Below are positions 33,483 through 44,935 of a DNA stretch of 64,000 nucleotides, one piece after another. The stretch lies in the NCBI RefSeq assembly GCF_005217455.1, contig NZ_SZPQ01000003.1, positions 1-64,000 of the forward strand. The letters are read 5' to 3'. The translations under genes were made by a program, and so were the position numbers. The notes beneath the pieces are model-generated. The model did not search any database, was not told the DNA's origin, and worked only from the letters and a program-made list of their open reading frames with translations. This DNA comes from Martelella alba. GTDB lineage: Bacteria; Pseudomonadota; Gammaproteobacteria; Enterobacterales; Enterobacteriaceae. The first letter of the stretch is position 1. Every line of letters starts with the position of its first letter.

Positions 33483-33697
33483 TGGATCCCCCTTTTCCCG
33501 GCGTGTTTTGCCTGTCCGGGATGGAATGTTTATTCTTCTACTTTAGACAGTCAATTTACAGAAAGATGCCGGATGAAATACGCTTTGCGATCTGGCTAGC
33601 AAATCCGATTGATTAGAAAACCGTAAAAAGGCCGGTAAGTCAACCGGACAGGCCGCCACGACGCCGTCACGGTCATAAAACGCAGGAGGAAAAAAAC

Positions 33698-34225
33698 ATG
33701 TCAGCCAGAGTCACCGTGCAAGTGGGCGATATCACCAAACTGGCCGTCGATGCCATCGTCAACGCCGCCAACAGCGCGCTGGCGGGCGGCGGCGGGGTGG
33801 ATGGCGCCATCCACCGGGCAGCCGGACCCGCTCTGGCGCGCGCGTGCGAGGGTATCCGTCGACGGCGGGGGGGATGCCCGGTGGGCGAGGCGGTGCTGAC
33901 CGAGGCGGGCGACCTGCCCGCCTCGGCGGTGATCCACACGGTTGGGCCGGTATGGCGCGGCGGCGGATACGGCGAGACCGAGAATTTGCGCCGTGCCTAC
34001 CTCAGCTGTTTGTCCATCGCCGAACGGCAACGAATGGGCCGCATTGCATTTCCCAATATCAGCACCGGCGTATATGGCTTCCCCAAAGACCAGGCCGCGG
34101 AAATCGCCATTGCGGCGGTGAACGAATTTCTGGCGCGGCATCGTTGGCCGGAAAAGGTCATTTTTGTTTGTTTTGATCAACAAAACGCCGCCTTGTATCA
34201 GGCAAAATTACCGGCCGTTAACTGA
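33698..34225 (+). CDS. ymdB: YmdB, O-acetyl-ADP-ribose deacetylase (macro domain)
   Basis: The 175-residue macro-domain protein hydrolyses O-acetyl-ADP-ribose. In E. coli it also modulates RNase III. Signature parts are [38 protein letters not shown] (the ADP-ribose loop, with the Asn and Asp of the active site) and [12 protein letters not shown]. It is similar along its length to E. coli YmdB (177). GCAGGAGG precedes the ATG. The clsC gene that follows ymdB in E. coli is absent. Confidence 0.95.
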   Translation: MSARVTVQVGDITKLAVDAIVNAANSALAGGGGVDGAIHRAAGPALARACEGIRRRRGGCPVGEAVLTEAGDLPASAVIHTVGPVWRGGGYGETENLRRAYLSCLSIAERQRMGRIAFPNISTGVYGFPKDQAAEIAIAAVNEFLARHRWPEKVIFVCFDQQNAALYQAKLPAVN

Positions 34226-34363
34226 ATGTTATTCCGGAGATACATCTCAGTATTGGCCGGCGGTATTTTCCTGGTCGGAGTAATTGGCGTTGTTGGCGTT
34301 TTCGCGTTCAGCTCATTATTTTGTTCCCCCCCGAAAAAGCGGATGTGCTCTGCGATAATGTAA
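34226..34363 (+). CDS. Possible 45-residue membrane peptide after ymdB
   Basis: Starting on the base after the ymdB stop, a frame encodes MLFRRYISVLAGGIFLVGVI and a further hydrophobic stretch, then a polar Cys-containing tail. One membrane helix with positive N-terminus is clear. No ribosome-binding site precedes it, so translation would depend on coupling to ymdB. This could be a true small protein or chance. Confidence 0.4.
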   Translation: MLFRRYISVLAGGIFLVGVIGVVGVFAFSSLFCSPPKKRMCSAIM

Positions 34364-34718
34364 TAAGAATTTTCCTATAATCACTGTTAAATTAATACCG
34401 CGCGGCGCTGGCGCCGATAATCCTCTCCCGGGCGAAAGCGGCGCAGACATGCCGATCCGCCTATCGGGGACCGCTTTAACGTGGCTTTTATAATAACTTG
34501 CTGCTTGGTGTTAAAAATGATTAACCTCCCGCTCGCGGCTCAGGTAAAATCAGCGAGCGGTTCTGATTGTTGGAATAGGCTGTTTTAGACTATCTTTTAC
34601 CGGTGGATGCGCGTGTTTTCCGGGTGTTGATCAAACATCGGGCCGGTAAGGCAAATGTGAGGAACCTTAGCTGTATCACGCTGTCGGAAAAGTGATTTGT
34701 CAATTAAAATTGCTTTAA
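34364..34718. other. opgG upstream region
   Basis: About 350 bases with no gene. It contains an inverted repeat, CCGCTCGC-N16-GCGAGCGG at 34529-34560, and AT-rich segments that may hold the opgGH promoter. In E. coli opgC lies divergently here; it is absent. Confidence 0.45.
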
Positions 34719-36317
34719 ATGATTAAGAGCACACGCATAGGGGGGGATGTGCCAACTAATAAATTTTTCGTCAAGTTGCCCGGAGCGGGTCTCGGTTGGC
34801 TGGGAGCAGCGGTATTGTTATCGTTATACGCGTTGCCCGCATGGGCCTTTTCAATTGACGATGTGGCTAAACAGGCGCAGGAACTGGCCAGCAAAGGTTA
34901 TGAGGCGCCGAAAAGCAATTTGCCTTCGCAATTTCGCGAAATGAAGTTCGCTGATTATCAGCAGATCCAGTTCAACCATGATAAAGCCTACTGGCATGAC
35001 CTGCCGACCCCTTTCAAACTGGAATTTTATCATCAGGGGATGTATTTCGACACGCCGGTGAAAATCAATGAAGTGACGGCGGACAAGGTCACTGAAATCA
35101 AATACTCGCCTGACATGTTCAATTTCGGCACGGTTAAACACGATCCCGATCTGGTCAAAAATCTCGGTTTCGCCGGCTTTAAGATCCTCTACCCCATCAA
35201 CAAACCGGATAAGGAAGATGAGATCGTCAGCATGCTGGGAGCCAGCTATTTCCGGGTGATCGGCAAGGGGCAGGTTTACGGTTTGTCGGCTCGCGGCCTG
35301 GCTATCGATACCGCGCTGCCTTCCGGCGAAGAGTTCCCGCGTTTTCGCGAATTCTGGATTGAACGTCCCAAGCCTAACGAAAAACATCTGGTCTTGTACG
35401 CATTATTGGATTCGCCCCGCGCCACCGGCGCCTATCGCTTCGTCATTTACCCGGGACGGGACACCAGCGTGGAAGTGCAGGCCAGGATTTTCCTGCGCGA
35501 CAAAGTCGGCAAGCTGGGGCTGGCGCCCTTGACCAGCATGTTCCTGTTTGGTCCCAATCAGCCGTCGCCGACCATGAATTTCCGTCCCGCCCTGCATGAC
35601 TCGGATGGATTGTCGATTCATGCCGGCAATGGCGAATGGATTTGGCGTCCGCTGAATAATCCCAAACATTTGTCGGTCAGCACCTACCAGATTGAAAATC
35701 CCCTTGGCTTCGGATTGTTGCAGCGCGGCCGTTCCTTCTGGCAGTACCAGGACCTGGAGGACCGCTACGACTTGCGGCCCAGCGCCTGGGTGGAGCCGCA
35801 TGGCAACTGGGGCAAGGGCCATGTGGAACTGGTTGAAATCCCCACCGCCGACGAGACCAATGACAACATCGTCGCTTTCTGGACGCCGGAAAAATTGCCG
35901 GATGTCGGTAAGCCTTTCGACCTGTCTTATCGACTGACTTTTACCCGCGACGAGGACAAACTTCATTCCCCGGATCAGGCTTATGTCATCCAGACTTTAC
36001 GATCCCTCGGCGACGTCCGTCAGTCGAACCTGGTCCGCCAACCGGACGGCACCATTGCTTTTCTGGTGGATTTCTCCGGCCCCTCGCTAAAGGCCCTTGA
36101 TCCGAACGCGCCGGTGGCGTCCCAGTTGAGCGTGGGCAATAACGCCGATGTGGTTGAAAACACTGTCCGCTATAATCCCGTTTCGCACGGTTGGCGCTTG
36201 ACCCTGCGCTTGCGCGTCAAAGACGAAAAACAACCGACCGAAATGCGGGCCGCGTTGGTAGACGGCGATAAGACATTGACCGAAACCTGGAGCTATTTGC
36301 TACCTGCCAATGAATAA
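34719..36317 (+). CDS. opgG: OpgG, osmoregulated periplasmic glucan biosynthesis protein
   Basis: The 532-residue periplasmic protein is needed for branching or release of the glucan backbone made by OpgH. A signal peptide ends at [11 protein letters not shown] (about residue 43). From there on the match with E. coli OpgG (511 residues) is continuous, including [19 protein letters not shown] and [17 protein letters not shown]. The N-terminus is about 20 residues longer than E. coli, so the true start may be internal. It overlaps opgH by eight bases. Confidence 0.96.
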   Translation: MIKSTRIGGDVPTNKFFVKLPGAGLGWLGAAVLLSLYALPAWAFSIDDVAKQAQELASKGYEAPKSNLPSQFREMKFADYQQIQFNHDKAYWHDLPTPFKLEFYHQGMYFDTPVKINEVTADKVTEIKYSPDMFNFGTVKHDPDLVKNLGFAGFKILYPINKPDKEDEIVSMLGASYFRVIGKGQVYGLSARGLAIDTALPSGEEFPRFREFWIERPKPNEKHLVLYALLDSPRATGAYRFVIYPGRDTSVEVQARIFLRDKVGKLGLAPLTSMFLFGPNQPSPTMNFRPALHDSDGLSIHAGNGEWIWRPLNNPKHLSVSTYQIENPLGFGLLQRGRSFWQYQDLEDRYDLRPSAWVEPHGNWGKGHVELVEIPTADETNDNIVAFWTPEKLPDVGKPFDLSYRLTFTRDEDKLHSPDQAYVIQTLRSLGDVRQSNLVRQPDGTIAFLVDFSGPSLKALDPNAPVASQLSVGNNADVVENTVRYNPVSHGWRLTLRLRVKDEKQPTEMRAALVDGDKTLTETWSYLLPANE

Positions 36318-38847
36318 ATCAACCGAACCCAGCCTCGATTATATCGAGGCTTTACCGCTTTCCAACGAGCAAAAGCGTACCCTGCGCGCCAGGCTGCCGG
36401 CCCATGGCGACTTGCCGATGTCGGCGCTGCATGCCGATATCGGAGGCTTGCCGCCCGCCAGCGGTCCGCAGGAGGACAATGCCGCGCTGGACTCGGTCAA
36501 GTCGCGTTTGAATATGGCCTGGCCGGTCACGGAAACGTGCCGGGACATGCTGACCGAGGACAGTATGGGCCGTACCGCCATCAAGGCGATGCGGACCGTG
36601 ACCCGCACCACGATGTTCCCCGAACCCTGGTTGACCAATCCTGTTTCGCGATTCTGGAACCAATTGCGCGGGCGCACGCGGCCGCCGCGCCATAAACTTG
36701 AGGCTATTGCCCGTGACGAGGGCAACTGGCGCCGGGTGGGGACCTTGCGTCGCTACATTTTGCTGCTGCTGACGCTGTTTCAGACAGCCGTCGCCACCTG
36801 GTATATGAAAACCATTCTTCCCTACCAGGGATGGGCGCTTATTGATCCCATGGACATGCTGCATCAGGACTGGCGGCAATCGGTGTTGCAATTGTTGCCC
36901 TATGTGTTGCAAAGCGGCATCCTGATTTTGTTCGCCATCCTGTTTTGCTGGGTATCGGCCGGCTTTTGGACCGCCCTGATGGGGTTTCTCCAGTTGCTTA
37001 TCGGCCGCGACAAATACAGTATTTCCGCCAGCACCGTGGGAGACGAGCCTATCGATCCCCGCCATCGCACCGCGCTTATTATGCCTATATGCAACGAAGA
37101 CGTGGAACGGGTTTTCGCCGGCTTGCGCGCGACTTACGAGTCGGTGGCGGCCACCGGCCAGCTTGAGCATTTCGATGTATATATCCTAAGCGACAGCTAC
37201 AATGCCGATATCTGCATCGCCGAGCAGAAGGCCTGGATGGAGCTTTGCCAGGAAACCCACGGTTGCGGTCGGATTTTCTACCGACGTCGCCGCCGCCGGG
37301 TCAAGCGCAAGAGCGGCAATATCGATGATTTTTGCCGCCGCTGGGGCAAACAATATCGTTATATGGTTATTTTGGATGCCGACAGCGTGATGAGCGGTCA
37401 ATGTCTGACCAACCTGGTCAGGCTGATGGAAGCCAACCCCACCGCCGGCATTATCCAGACTGCGCCGAAAGCCTCCGGAATGGACACCCTGTATGCCCGC
37501 TGCCAGCAATTCGCCACGCGGGTCTATGGCCCGCTGTTTACCGCGGGTTTGCATTACTGGCAGTTGGGCGAATCCCATTATTGGGGCCATAACGCGATCA
37601 TCCGCGTCGAGCCGTTCATTAAGCACTGCGCCCTGGCCCCGCTTCCGGGGGAAGGGGCGTTCGCCGGCTCCATCCTGTCCCACGACTTTGTGGAAGCGGC
37701 GTTAATGCGTCGGGCCGGATGGGGGGTATGGATTGCCTACGATCTGCCCGGCAGTTACGAGGAATTACCGCCCAATCTGCTGGACGAATTAAAGCGCGAT
37801 CGGCGCTGGTGCCACGGTAATTTGATGAATTTTCGGCTTTTTCTGGTCAAGGGTATGCATCCGGTACACCGGGCGGTCTTTCTTACCGGGGTGATGTCCT
37901 ATTTGTCGGCGCCGCTGTGGTTCATGTTCCTGGCGTTGTCCACCGCCTTACAGGTCGTGCATACCCTTATGGAGCCGCAGTACTTTCTTCAGCCGCGGCA
38001 ATTGTTCCCGGTCTGGCCCCAATGGCGGCCGGAGCTGGCCATTGCATTGTTTTCCACTACCATGGTGCTGTTGTTTTTACCCAAGCTGCTCAGCGTCATA
38101 CTGATCATCGCCAAAGGCGCCAAACAATACGGCGGGCCGGTTATCCTGTTTTGCTCCATGTTGCTCGAAATGCTGTTTTCCGTGTTGCTGGCGCCGGTGC
38201 GCATGCTGTTCCACACCAAATTCGTGGTCAGCGCTTTTCTCGGTTGGTCGGTGCAATGGAATTCGCCGCAACGGGATGACGATGCGACGCCCTGGAGCGA
38301 GGCTTTCGTCCGCCACGGATCGCAAATGCTGCTGGGGTTGGTATGGGCCGGCGGGGTGGCGTGGCTGGACTTGCGTTTTCTCTGGTGGCTGTCGCCTATT
38401 GTTTTTTCACTGATCCTTTCGCCCATCGTCTCGGTGTTTTCCAGCCGGGCCAATATCGGACTGGCCTGTCAGCGGGTTAAGCTTTTCATGATACCGGAAG
38501 AATATTCTCCGCCCAGGGAACTGGTCGATACCGAAAAGTATCTGAGAGTGAATCAATCGCGCGCGCTGAAGAATGGTTTTCGTCTTGCCGTAATTGATCC
38601 GGCCTATAATGCTTTGGCCACAGGGATGGCCACGGCGCGCCACCGTATCAGCCAATATATCGAGCTCGCCCGTGAAGAGCATATTCAGTCGGCCCTCAAA
38701 AAGGGTCCGGGCGGCATAAGCGCGGCGGAACGCCTGTCAATCATCAGCGATCCGGTGATTTTATCCCGTCTGCACTTGCGGTTATGGTCGAACCGGGAGG
38801 TTCGGTCCGCCTGGCGAAACGACACGGTCGGGACGACCCCCAGTTAG
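36310..38847 (+). CDS. opgH: OpgH, glucan glucosyltransferase
   Basis: This 845-residue inner-membrane glycosyltransferase polymerises glucose from UDP-glucose into osmoregulated periplasmic glucans. In E. coli it also acts as a nutrient-dependent inhibitor of FtsZ. It has a cytoplasmic N-terminal region, membrane spans around 150-230, a GT2 catalytic domain ([28 protein letters not shown], and the R-x-R-R-W-like [10 protein letters not shown]), then a cluster of membrane spans and a cytoplasmic tail. E. coli OpgH has 847 residues. Confidence 0.97.
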   Translation: MNKSTEPSLDYIEALPLSNEQKRTLRARLPAHGDLPMSALHADIGGLPPASGPQEDNAALDSVKSRLNMAWPVTETCRDMLTEDSMGRTAIKAMRTVTRTTMFPEPWLTNPVSRFWNQLRGRTRPPRHKLEAIARDEGNWRRVGTLRRYILLLLTLFQTAVATWYMKTILPYQGWALIDPMDMLHQDWRQSVLQLLPYVLQSGILILFAILFCWVSAGFWTALMGFLQLLIGRDKYSISASTVGDEPIDPRHRTALIMPICNEDVERVFAGLRATYESVAATGQLEHFDVYILSDSYNADICIAEQKAWMELCQETHGCGRIFYRRRRRRVKRKSGNIDDFCRRWGKQYRYMVILDADSVMSGQCLTNLVRLMEANPTAGIIQTAPKASGMDTLYARCQQFATRVYGPLFTAGLHYWQLGESHYWGHNAIIRVEPFIKHCALAPLPGEGAFAGSILSHDFVEAALMRRAGWGVWIAYDLPGSYEELPPNLLDELKRDRRWCHGNLMNFRLFLVKGMHPVHRAVFLTGVMSYLSAPLWFMFLALSTALQVVHTLMEPQYFLQPRQLFPVWPQWRPELAIALFSTTMVLLFLPKLLSVILIIAKGAKQYGGPVILFCSMLLEMLFSVLLAPVRMLFHTKFVVSAFLGWSVQWNSPQRDDDATPWSEAFVRHGSQMLLGLVWAGGVAWLDLRFLWWLSPIVFSLILSPIVSVFSSRANIGLACQRVKLFMIPEEYSPPRELVDTEKYLRVNQSRALKNGFRLAVIDPAYNALATGMATARHRISQYIELAREEHIQSALKKGPGGISAAERLSIISDPVILSRLHLRLWSNREVRSAWRNDTVGTTPS

Positions 38848-38877
38848 AGGCGTCTCCCAGGTCATCAAGTAGGTTTG

Positions 38878-38902
38878 AACCGTCCGTTAGGGCGGTTTTT
38901 TT
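38878..38902 (+). terminator. Terminator of opgGH
   Basis: AACCGTCC-GTTA-GGGCGGTT (one G-U pair) is followed by seven T residues, 30 bases beyond the opgH stop codon. Confidence 0.85.
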
Positions 38903-39091
38903 GCGCCATCCAAACAGCATTTCCGCTGAATTCTTTCGCGAGCCAAGGCAGCTAATCGATTCTCATCGTCATTTCTTAAGGATTTTTTAAGGTTTTATTC
39001 ATCGATATCGACGAGTCAGCATTAAATGTCACTTAGCGCCAGGCGGGGATGGTTAGAATTTTTTACTTTTCTGGCGTCAACGGGTGTCGTT

Positions 39092-39709
39092 ATGCAGGAT
39101 GATGTACGATTTGTCCTTAAAAAAATGGGTTTTTTTGTACTGTTTGCCGTAATTGCTGCGGCGTTTCAATCGTTACTGTTTCTTGATATCCATGCTTTGC
39201 ATGATTCTGTTAAGGAGACATCGCTGACCGAAATCACCCAGGAGCTTATCTTGCTGGGGATAGTGTTACTCTACGCCCGGCTGACGAAAGTCCCGGAATT
39301 GCGCGCCAGCAGCGTGCTGCTTTGCGGTTTTTTCGCCTGTATGCTGATACGTGAGTTGGATTTTGTTTTCGACGTCATTCGCCAAGGATCCTGGGTTTGG
39401 GTCGCGCTGGCGGTTACCGGCATCAGTATCATCGTGGCGGCCAGGGATTTTCGTGGGGTTATATCGGGATTGCGGGAATTTTTCACCTATCCCAGTTATG
39501 GCCTGATTTGCGCCGGCTTGCTCAATGTCCTGATATTTTCCCGATTGATGGGGATGGGGGTGCTTTGGCGTACCTTGCTGCAGGAGGCATTTTTGCGTAC
39601 CGTTAAAAATGCGGTGGAAGAGGGCAGCGAGTTATTCGGTTATGTACTTTGCCTGCTGGGCACGGTAATTTATGTGTTCGGTAAACTCAGGTATTATCGC
39701 CGCAAGTGA
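39092..39709 (+). CDS. Multi-span membrane protein of unknown function
   Basis: The product (205 residues from ATG 39092, or 227 from 39026) has about six membrane spans and a repeated short polar loop pattern. Arg/Glu/Asp pairs occur near helix ends (LIRELDFVFD, VEEGSELFGY). I do not recognise the family by name; similar proteins of plant-associated enterobacteria are annotated only as membrane proteins. Neither start has a good ribosome-binding site. It lies between opgH and yceK, where E. coli has no gene. Confidence 0.65.
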   Translation: MQDDVRFVLKKMGFFVLFAVIAAAFQSLLFLDIHALHDSVKETSLTEITQELILLGIVLLYARLTKVPELRASSVLLCGFFACMLIRELDFVFDVIRQGSWVWVALAVTGISIIVAARDFRGVISGLREFFTYPSYGLICAGLLNVLIFSRLMGMGVLWRTLLQEAFLRTVKNAVEEGSELFGYVLCLLGTVIYVFGKLRYYRRK

Positions 39710-39743
39710 ATCGTTCCCGCCGCTATGTGCCTCAGGTCTTGGT

Positions 39744-39983
39744 ATGGTAAAAACACTGCGCGTTTTTTTGTTGGCATTGACCCTTCTGGCGCTCTGCGGG
39801 TGCGGCAGCATCATCAGCCGGACCATTCCGGGCCAAGGGCATGGCAAACAGTATTATCCCGGCGTACAGTGGGATCTGCGTGATTCCCCCTGGCGTTTCC
39901 TCACCGTATTGGATTTGCCGTTATCACTGGTGGTGGATACCATCCTGTTGCCGGTGGATATGCGGCACGGACCTTATCGCTAA
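39744..39983 (+). CDS. yceK: YceK, small outer-membrane lipoprotein
   Basis: The 79-residue lipoprotein has the lipobox LCGC (acylated Cys near residue 20) and then SIISRTIPGQGHGKQYYPGV and WDLRDSPWRF, nearly identical to E. coli YceK (75). It belongs to DUF1375; the function is unknown. The ATG at 39744 fits the E. coli N-terminus. It is in the conserved position between opgH and msyB. Confidence 0.93.
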   Translation: MVKTLRVFLLALTLLALCGCGSIISRTIPGQGHGKQYYPGVQWDLRDSPWRFLTVLDLPLSLVVDTILLPVDMRHGPYR

Positions 39984-40033
39984 CCACCGCGGTACGGCAG
40001 CCGGGACAAGATCCGTCATTTTGCGCCCAGCGG

Positions 40034-40414
40034 TCAGCGTTCTTGCCATTCGTCCGCTGCGGTCTGTCCTTCCTCGGTATCCAGCGGTGGTTCATATTGA
40101 AAATCGCCCTCGTCCCATTCATGCAGGGTATTTTCTTCCAGCCATTCCCGGCGTAGTTCGGATTCATCATAATCGCCGTCAAAAATCGCCTGGGCCGCCT
40201 CGCCGGTTCGGAAAGGCAGGGCATCGGCCGCTTCATTTTCATCGGCGAGAAACTCCGCTTCCCATAGGATTTCGCCATCCTGCATGACGTATTTTTGCAA
40301 ACTGAACTGATTGACCATCCACTCCTGATCCTCGTTGTCACCGTCATCGGACGTTTCGATAAATTCCTCGCGGGCGGTGTCTATGGCTTCTTCCAGAGTT
40401 GCGTACATGCTCAT
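40034..40414 (-). CDS. msyB: MsyB, acidic protein
   Basis: The 126-residue, strongly acidic soluble protein matches E. coli MsyB (124) throughout, including the start MSMYATLEEAIDTAREEF and the end NTLHEWDEGDFQ...PPLDTEEG. In E. coli it was found as a multicopy suppressor of secY and secA defects. AGGAGAG precedes the ATG. Confidence 0.95.
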   Translation of the reverse strand: MSMYATLEEAIDTAREEFIETSDDGDNEDQEWMVNQFSLQKYVMQDGEILWEAEFLADENEAADALPFRTGEAAQAIFDGDYDESELRREWLEENTLHEWDEGDFQYEPPLDTEEGQTAADEWQER

Positions 40415-40691
40415 TGGGGCTCTCCTGCTACTTAGGGATGTTTTGTCATCATCGCGCCCATGGCGGGCTTACCTGTAAGTGTTGCCGGTGTCTGGAAAGT
40501 TGCAAGTCATGGGCGATCTTCACGGCTGGATGGGCAATAACCTGTTCGCCATCCGGACATAGTCCCTCTTTTGCAAAAAGATCATCATTGCAAAGGCGGG
40601 GTCAGCGGCGGGTAAATGTTTCGCAAATCGACTTTCCGAAACGGGCGGAAAGACTAAAGTTGCTTTGTGACATTCATTGGAGGACGTTATC

Positions 40692-41057
40692 ATGCGTGCA
40701 GTACGTTATTCATTATTATTGCTGGCCGCGGCGCTCGGCACCGTCAGTCTTTATAGCGCTGCTGAAGGGCCACAGGCGCCGTCCAATCCGCCTGTGGAAC
40801 AACGGGGCTGGCCGATTATGCCGCCGCATCCGGGACCGATATTTATGCCGCATCATCCCGGCGCATGCCAGGGTGAAGAAGTCTTTTGCGCCGCGGTACG
40901 CAGCGACAACCCCGGCGAGACCGTACAGAAACTCAACGGTATATTGCCGCCCGCCGTCAGCGGCGAGCATTATGAAGTCGTGGTGTCCGTCGTGAAGATA
41001 CCCGATCATCCCGCCCATGGCGCCGGATCGGAACATGGTGTCGCGACGGAACGGTAG
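40692..41057 (+). CDS. Exported hypothetical protein
   Basis: A 121-residue protein with a signal peptide (MRAVRYSLLLLAAALGTVSL; cleavage after YSAAEG or nearby), a Pro/His-rich stretch (PIMPPHPGPIFMPHHPG) and two cysteines (ACQGEEVFCAAV). The His-rich stretch might bind metal. TTGGAGG precedes ATG 40692. I know no named homologue. Confidence 0.65.
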   Translation: MRAVRYSLLLLAAALGTVSLYSAAEGPQAPSNPPVEQRGWPIMPPHPGPIFMPHHPGACQGEEVFCAAVRSDNPGETVQKLNGILPPAVSGEHYEVVVSVVKIPDHPAHGAGSEHGVATER

Positions 41058-41062
41058 GCCGG

Positions 41063-42289
41063 CTATTTCATGGACAAACGGATCCTGGATGGACCCTGCT
41101 GTAGGCTTCGCCAGGAATAAACCATATTGAACAGCACCACCAGCGCGGTAACGGCGAATACCGCGCGAAAACCATATTGAGCGGAAACGAAGGCGCCAAT
41201 TAAGGGTCCGCTGACATTCCCCACATCGCGGAAAGATTGGTTATAGCTGAAGATCCGCCCAGCCACCTGATTGGTGCAATTATAGATGAGCAAGGTCTGG
41301 ACCGCGGGCAGCAACGCGCCATCGGCGGCGCCCAACAGGAAACGCAACAGGCCCAATTGCCAGGGGGTCTGGACGAAAGCCATGGGGATAAGCAGAATGA
41401 CCGATACCCCCAGCATGGTGATCAAAATCCGCTCCGGACCGATTTTATCCCCCAGGCGCCCCAGACGCGGCGCACTGAGCAATGCCGCCATTCCAGGCAC
41501 GGCGGCGATCGCTCCGCTGACAAAAGCCAGGTTTTGTATATCGCCGGAAAGCTCGCGGACATAGAGCGTGAGAATCGGCGCAACGGAACCGGTGGCGACC
41601 TGAATGATCATGGTGGTGATAAACAGGCTCAACACCAGCCGGGGTTTTGCGAGAGAGGCGAACACCTGGCGGGCGGACAGCATGTCTTTTTTCTGTACCG
41701 GCACGAAGCGTTCCTCGACGAAAATCACCGTGGTGACAAAACACGCGAACAATACCAGGGCGGTAATGTAAAACACCAGCCGCAAGCCGTAATGGTCCGC
41801 CAGCAACCCGCCGATCAGCGGTCCTATCAGCGCGCCGCCCACCGCGCCGGTGGACAGGGTGCCCAGCGCCCAACCGCTTTTGCTGCGCGGCACCTGAGTG
41901 GCTATCAACGCGTTGGCGTTAGGGACGAAACCGCCGAGCAGGCCCAGCAGGGCGCGCAGTATCAGGAACTGGACGACGTTTTGCGCCATGCCCATCAGCG
42001 CCATAACGATGGCCATGCCAAGGGCGGAGCGTAACAGCATGATTTTCCGGCCACGGCGGTCTGCCAGCGCCCCCCAAAAAGGCGAGGCGGTGGCCGAAAA
42101 CAGAAAGGTAATGCTGAATACCGCTCCCGACCACATATTCAGCGCCTGTGGATCGGTCACGCCGAGCAATTCCACATACAGTGGCAAAAAAGGCATGACC
42201 AGGCTGAAAGCGGCACCGGTAAGGAAACAACCGAGCCAGGCGATGTACAGATTGCGTTTCCAATTGATGGGTTTTGACACCGAGGTCAT
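41063..42289 (-). CDS. mdtG: MdtG, major facilitator drug efflux pump
   Basis: The 408-residue 12-span transporter has the same length as E. coli MdtG and conserved segments [20 protein letters not shown], the MFS loop [14 protein letters not shown], and [15 protein letters not shown]. It exports fosfomycin and deoxycholate in E. coli, where it belongs to the MarA/SoxS/Rob regulon. It is in the conserved order msyB-mdtG-lpxL. Confidence 0.96.
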   Translation of the reverse strand: MTSVSKPINWKRNLYIAWLGCFLTGAAFSLVMPFLPLYVELLGVTDPQALNMWSGAVFSITFLFSATASPFWGALADRRGRKIMLLRSALGMAIVMALMGMAQNVVQFLILRALLGLLGGFVPNANALIATQVPRSKSGWALGTLSTGAVGGALIGPLIGGLLADHYGLRLVFYITALVLFACFVTTVIFVEERFVPVQKKDMLSARQVFASLAKPRLVLSLFITTMIIQVATGSVAPILTLYVRELSGDIQNLAFVSGAIAAVPGMAALLSAPRLGRLGDKIGPERILITMLGVSVILLIPMAFVQTPWQLGLLRFLLGAADGALLPAVQTLLIYNCTNQVAGRIFSYNQSFRDVGNVSGPLIGAFVSAQYGFRAVFAVTALVVLFNMVYSWRSLQQGPSRIRLSMK

Positions 42290-42458
42290 GACATCTCAAT
42301 AAATAGGCAACGGCGGTCAAAAAAAGTGACGAAGCACCGGGGTTGATTCTCGCCGGAATGATAACTAAGTCAATAATTATGCGCTTAAACCCGGCGGCGG
42401 GCAATTTGCGCGGCATCAAATGCCACAAGTTCTGGCGCCGCCGGGAAAAAAGCCGGAA

Positions 42459-43379
42459 TTAATACAGCGAAGGTTGGCCGGGCGGACGGGTTTTAAAGCG
42501 GCGGTGTAGCCACATATATTGATCCGGCGCCAGCAGAATGGCGCGTTCCACGACCTGGTTCATATATGTCGCAGTGGCGATTTCGTTATCCAGCGGCAGG
42601 TCCTTCTCATCCGGCAATATGATCAATTCATAACCCCTGCCGCCAGACAGCCGCCGGGGCACAAAGGGAATGACCGCCGGTTTCGCCATACGGGCCAGCA
42701 TGTAAGTCCCCGAGGTGGTGGCCGCCTGCGCCACCGAAAACAGGGGCGCGAAAACACTGCTTTTCGGTCCGTAGTCATGATCAGGGGCATACCAGATTAT
42801 CTCGCCATTTTTCAAGGCGCGGATCATGCCTTTGATATCCGAACGGTTGAGCATGGATTTGTTGGAACGCATGCGCCCCCAGGTTTGCAGCCAATCCAGG
42901 AGCTTATTATCGTTGGGCCGGTAGACGCCGATACCGGGGTTGAACATACCAAATACCCGGGCGCCCAGCTCAAGGGTGAGAAAATGCAAGCCGATCAGTA
43001 GAATACCCCGTTTGCTTTCCCGCGCTTGGGCGATATGTTCCAACCCTGATACATGAAACCAGCGTTTTACCCGCCAGTCTGGCCAGAACCAGGCGATGCC
43101 CGTTTCCAGCAAACCCATGCCCACCGAATGAAAATTAGCGATAAGCAGGGCCTCTCGTTCGGCTGGACTGCTTTTGGGAAAGCAAAGTTCCAGATTGCGC
43201 CGGGCGATTTTGACCCGCCGGGGTAAAAAGCGCATCGACAGGCGGCCGAGGCCGGTGCCCAGCCGATAAAGCAATGGGTAAGGCAAAAGCACGATAAGAT
43301 AGAGCAGACCGATACCCATCCAGGTGGGCCAATAGCGTGGATGCAGCAAAGAGTGGTTGAATGTGGGAAGTTGTGTCAT
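42459..43379 (-). CDS. lpxL: LpxL, Kdo2-lipid IVA lauroyltransferase
   Basis: The 306-residue inner-membrane acyltransferase adds laurate to Kdo2-lipid IVA. It has an N-terminal membrane anchor (about 20-40), the HX4E active-site motif ([10 protein letters not shown]) and the conserved [17 protein letters not shown]. Length equals E. coli LpxL. It is transcribed toward mdtG. Confidence 0.96.
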   Translation of the reverse strand: MTQLPTFNHSLLHPRYWPTWMGIGLLYLIVLLPYPLLYRLGTGLGRLSMRFLPRRVKIARRNLELCFPKSSPAEREALLIANFHSVGMGLLETGIAWFWPDWRVKRWFHVSGLEHIAQARESKRGILLIGLHFLTLELGARVFGMFNPGIGVYRPNDNKLLDWLQTWGRMRSNKSMLNRSDIKGMIRALKNGEIIWYAPDHDYGPKSSVFAPLFSVAQAATTSGTYMLARMAKPAVIPFVPRRLSGGRGYELIILPDEKDLPLDNEIATATYMNQVVERAILLAPDQYMWLHRRFKTRPPGQPSLY

Positions 43380-43538
43380 GAAATCTCATTACCATAGAAC
43401 AGTCATGGCAAACCGCTGGCGCGGCGCCCTATGTTATTTTGGCATTTTTTGCTGAAATAAACAGTCCTTGGGGGCGCAAAACGCCAGTTGGACATGCATT
43501 AGCGCGATTATCAAGTAATAATCGCGGCGATCACGCCG

Positions 43539-44636
43539 TTATTCTTTAACGAACAAATCTCTGACCTGGCGCGGCTCGCTGCGCCAGTACTGTTTGGGAC
43601 CATGGACCTGCGCACCCAGTTTGGCCGCGGCATGCCAGGGCCAGCGGGGATCGTAAAGCACCGCGCGCGCCAAGGCCACCATATCGGCATCGCCGGCGGT
43701 GATAATGGTTTCCGCTTGTTCGGCTTCGGTAATCAGCCCCACCGCGATGGTACTCATGCCGGTTTCCCCTTTAATACGTCGGGCGAAAGGCACCTGATAA
43801 CCCGGACCCACCAGGATTTTTTGCCGAGTAGACAGGCCGCCGCTGGAAACATGGATGTAATCGCATCCCAGTGTTTTGAGCGCTTTAGTCAACACGACTG
43901 ATTGTTCAACATCCCATCCGCCCGCCACCCAATCCGTGCCGGAGATTCTCACGCCAATCGCCATGTCCGCCGGCGCCGCGTCGCGTATCGCGCGAAAAAT
44001 CTCCAACGTCAGCCGCATACGATTTTCCAGGCTACCGCCGTATTGATCTTGCCGCTGATTGGACAGAGGCGAGAGGAATTGATGCAGCAGATAGCCGTGG
44101 GCCGCGTGTATTTCGATCAGATTAACACCGATCCGCGCCGCGCGCCGGGCGGCATCGGCGAAATCGTTTTTGAGTTTGTCGATTTGCGCGAGCGTCATGG
44201 CGTGGGGGGACAAGTCCGTTTCGGCGAAGGGGATACTGGAGGGGGCCAGGGTCTGCCAACCCCCTTGTTCGGGATGAATATATCCGCCGCCGGACCAGGG
44301 GGGTTGAGTGGACGCCTTACGGCCCGCATGGCCAAGTTGAATGCCCAGCGCGATGGGCGAGTGCATTTTCACCGTGTCTATCACGGCCGCCAAGGCCTGT
44401 TCGGTATCGTCGTCCCACAGGCCGAGATCCTGCGGCGAGATCCGGCCTTCCGGCGCGACCGCCGTGGCTTCGATAATCAGCAAGCCCGCGCCGGACAAAG
44501 CCAAATGGCCCAAATGAATGCTATGCCAGGATGTTGCGCGGCCTTCCTCGGCTGAATACTGGCACATGGGGGCAATGACAATGCGATTGGGAAGAGAGAG
44601 TCTTCCAAGGGAATAAGCCGAAAACAGTTGACTCAT
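43539..44636 (-). CDS. namA: NADPH dehydrogenase, YqjM-class old yellow enzyme
   Basis: The 365-residue FMN protein reduces the C=C bonds of activated alkenes. YqjM-class marks are Cys near residue 25 (IAPMCQYSAEEG), the substrate-binding histidines in EIHAAHGYLLHQFLSP, the phosphate site VGLI...ALARAVL and the C-terminal YWRSEP. It lies between lpxL and trhO, where E. coli has no such gene, so it is an insertion relative to that order. The role is probably electrophile detoxification. Confidence 0.9.
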   Translation of the reverse strand: MSQLFSAYSLGRLSLPNRIVIAPMCQYSAEEGRATSWHSIHLGHLALSGAGLLIIEATAVAPEGRISPQDLGLWDDDTEQALAAVIDTVKMHSPIALGIQLGHAGRKASTQPPWSGGGYIHPEQGGWQTLAPSSIPFAETDLSPHAMTLAQIDKLKNDFADAARRAARIGVNLIEIHAAHGYLLHQFLSPLSNQRQDQYGGSLENRMRLTLEIFRAIRDAAPADMAIGVRISGTDWVAGGWDVEQSVVLTKALKTLGCDYIHVSSGGLSTRQKILVGPGYQVPFARRIKGETGMSTIAVGLITEAEQAETIITAGDADMVALARAVLYDPRWPWHAAAKLGAQVHGPKQYWRSEPRQVRDLFVKE

Positions 44637-44935
44637 AATAAAACCTCTTTAGGTGCCGCCGGTAACCGTATAATAGTTATTCATAAAATGATACGCGCGA
44701 CAAGCCGCCGTTTCATCATGACGCACGGTAGCAAGTTGTTGGCGGGCGATTACGGCTATTGATGCCTTTTTTCCTTACCCGGCGAAAAGAACCTGGCTGA
44801 CGTGTCAACAGGGTTTGGGTTATCATGCCTTTTCTCGTTGGCCGGCGTTAATCCGGCTTGTACTCACTGATTTCGCGCCGCGTGGACGCCATGCGGCGGC
44901 GATGCGCAAGAAAACTGCCAACAGGAACGAACACC

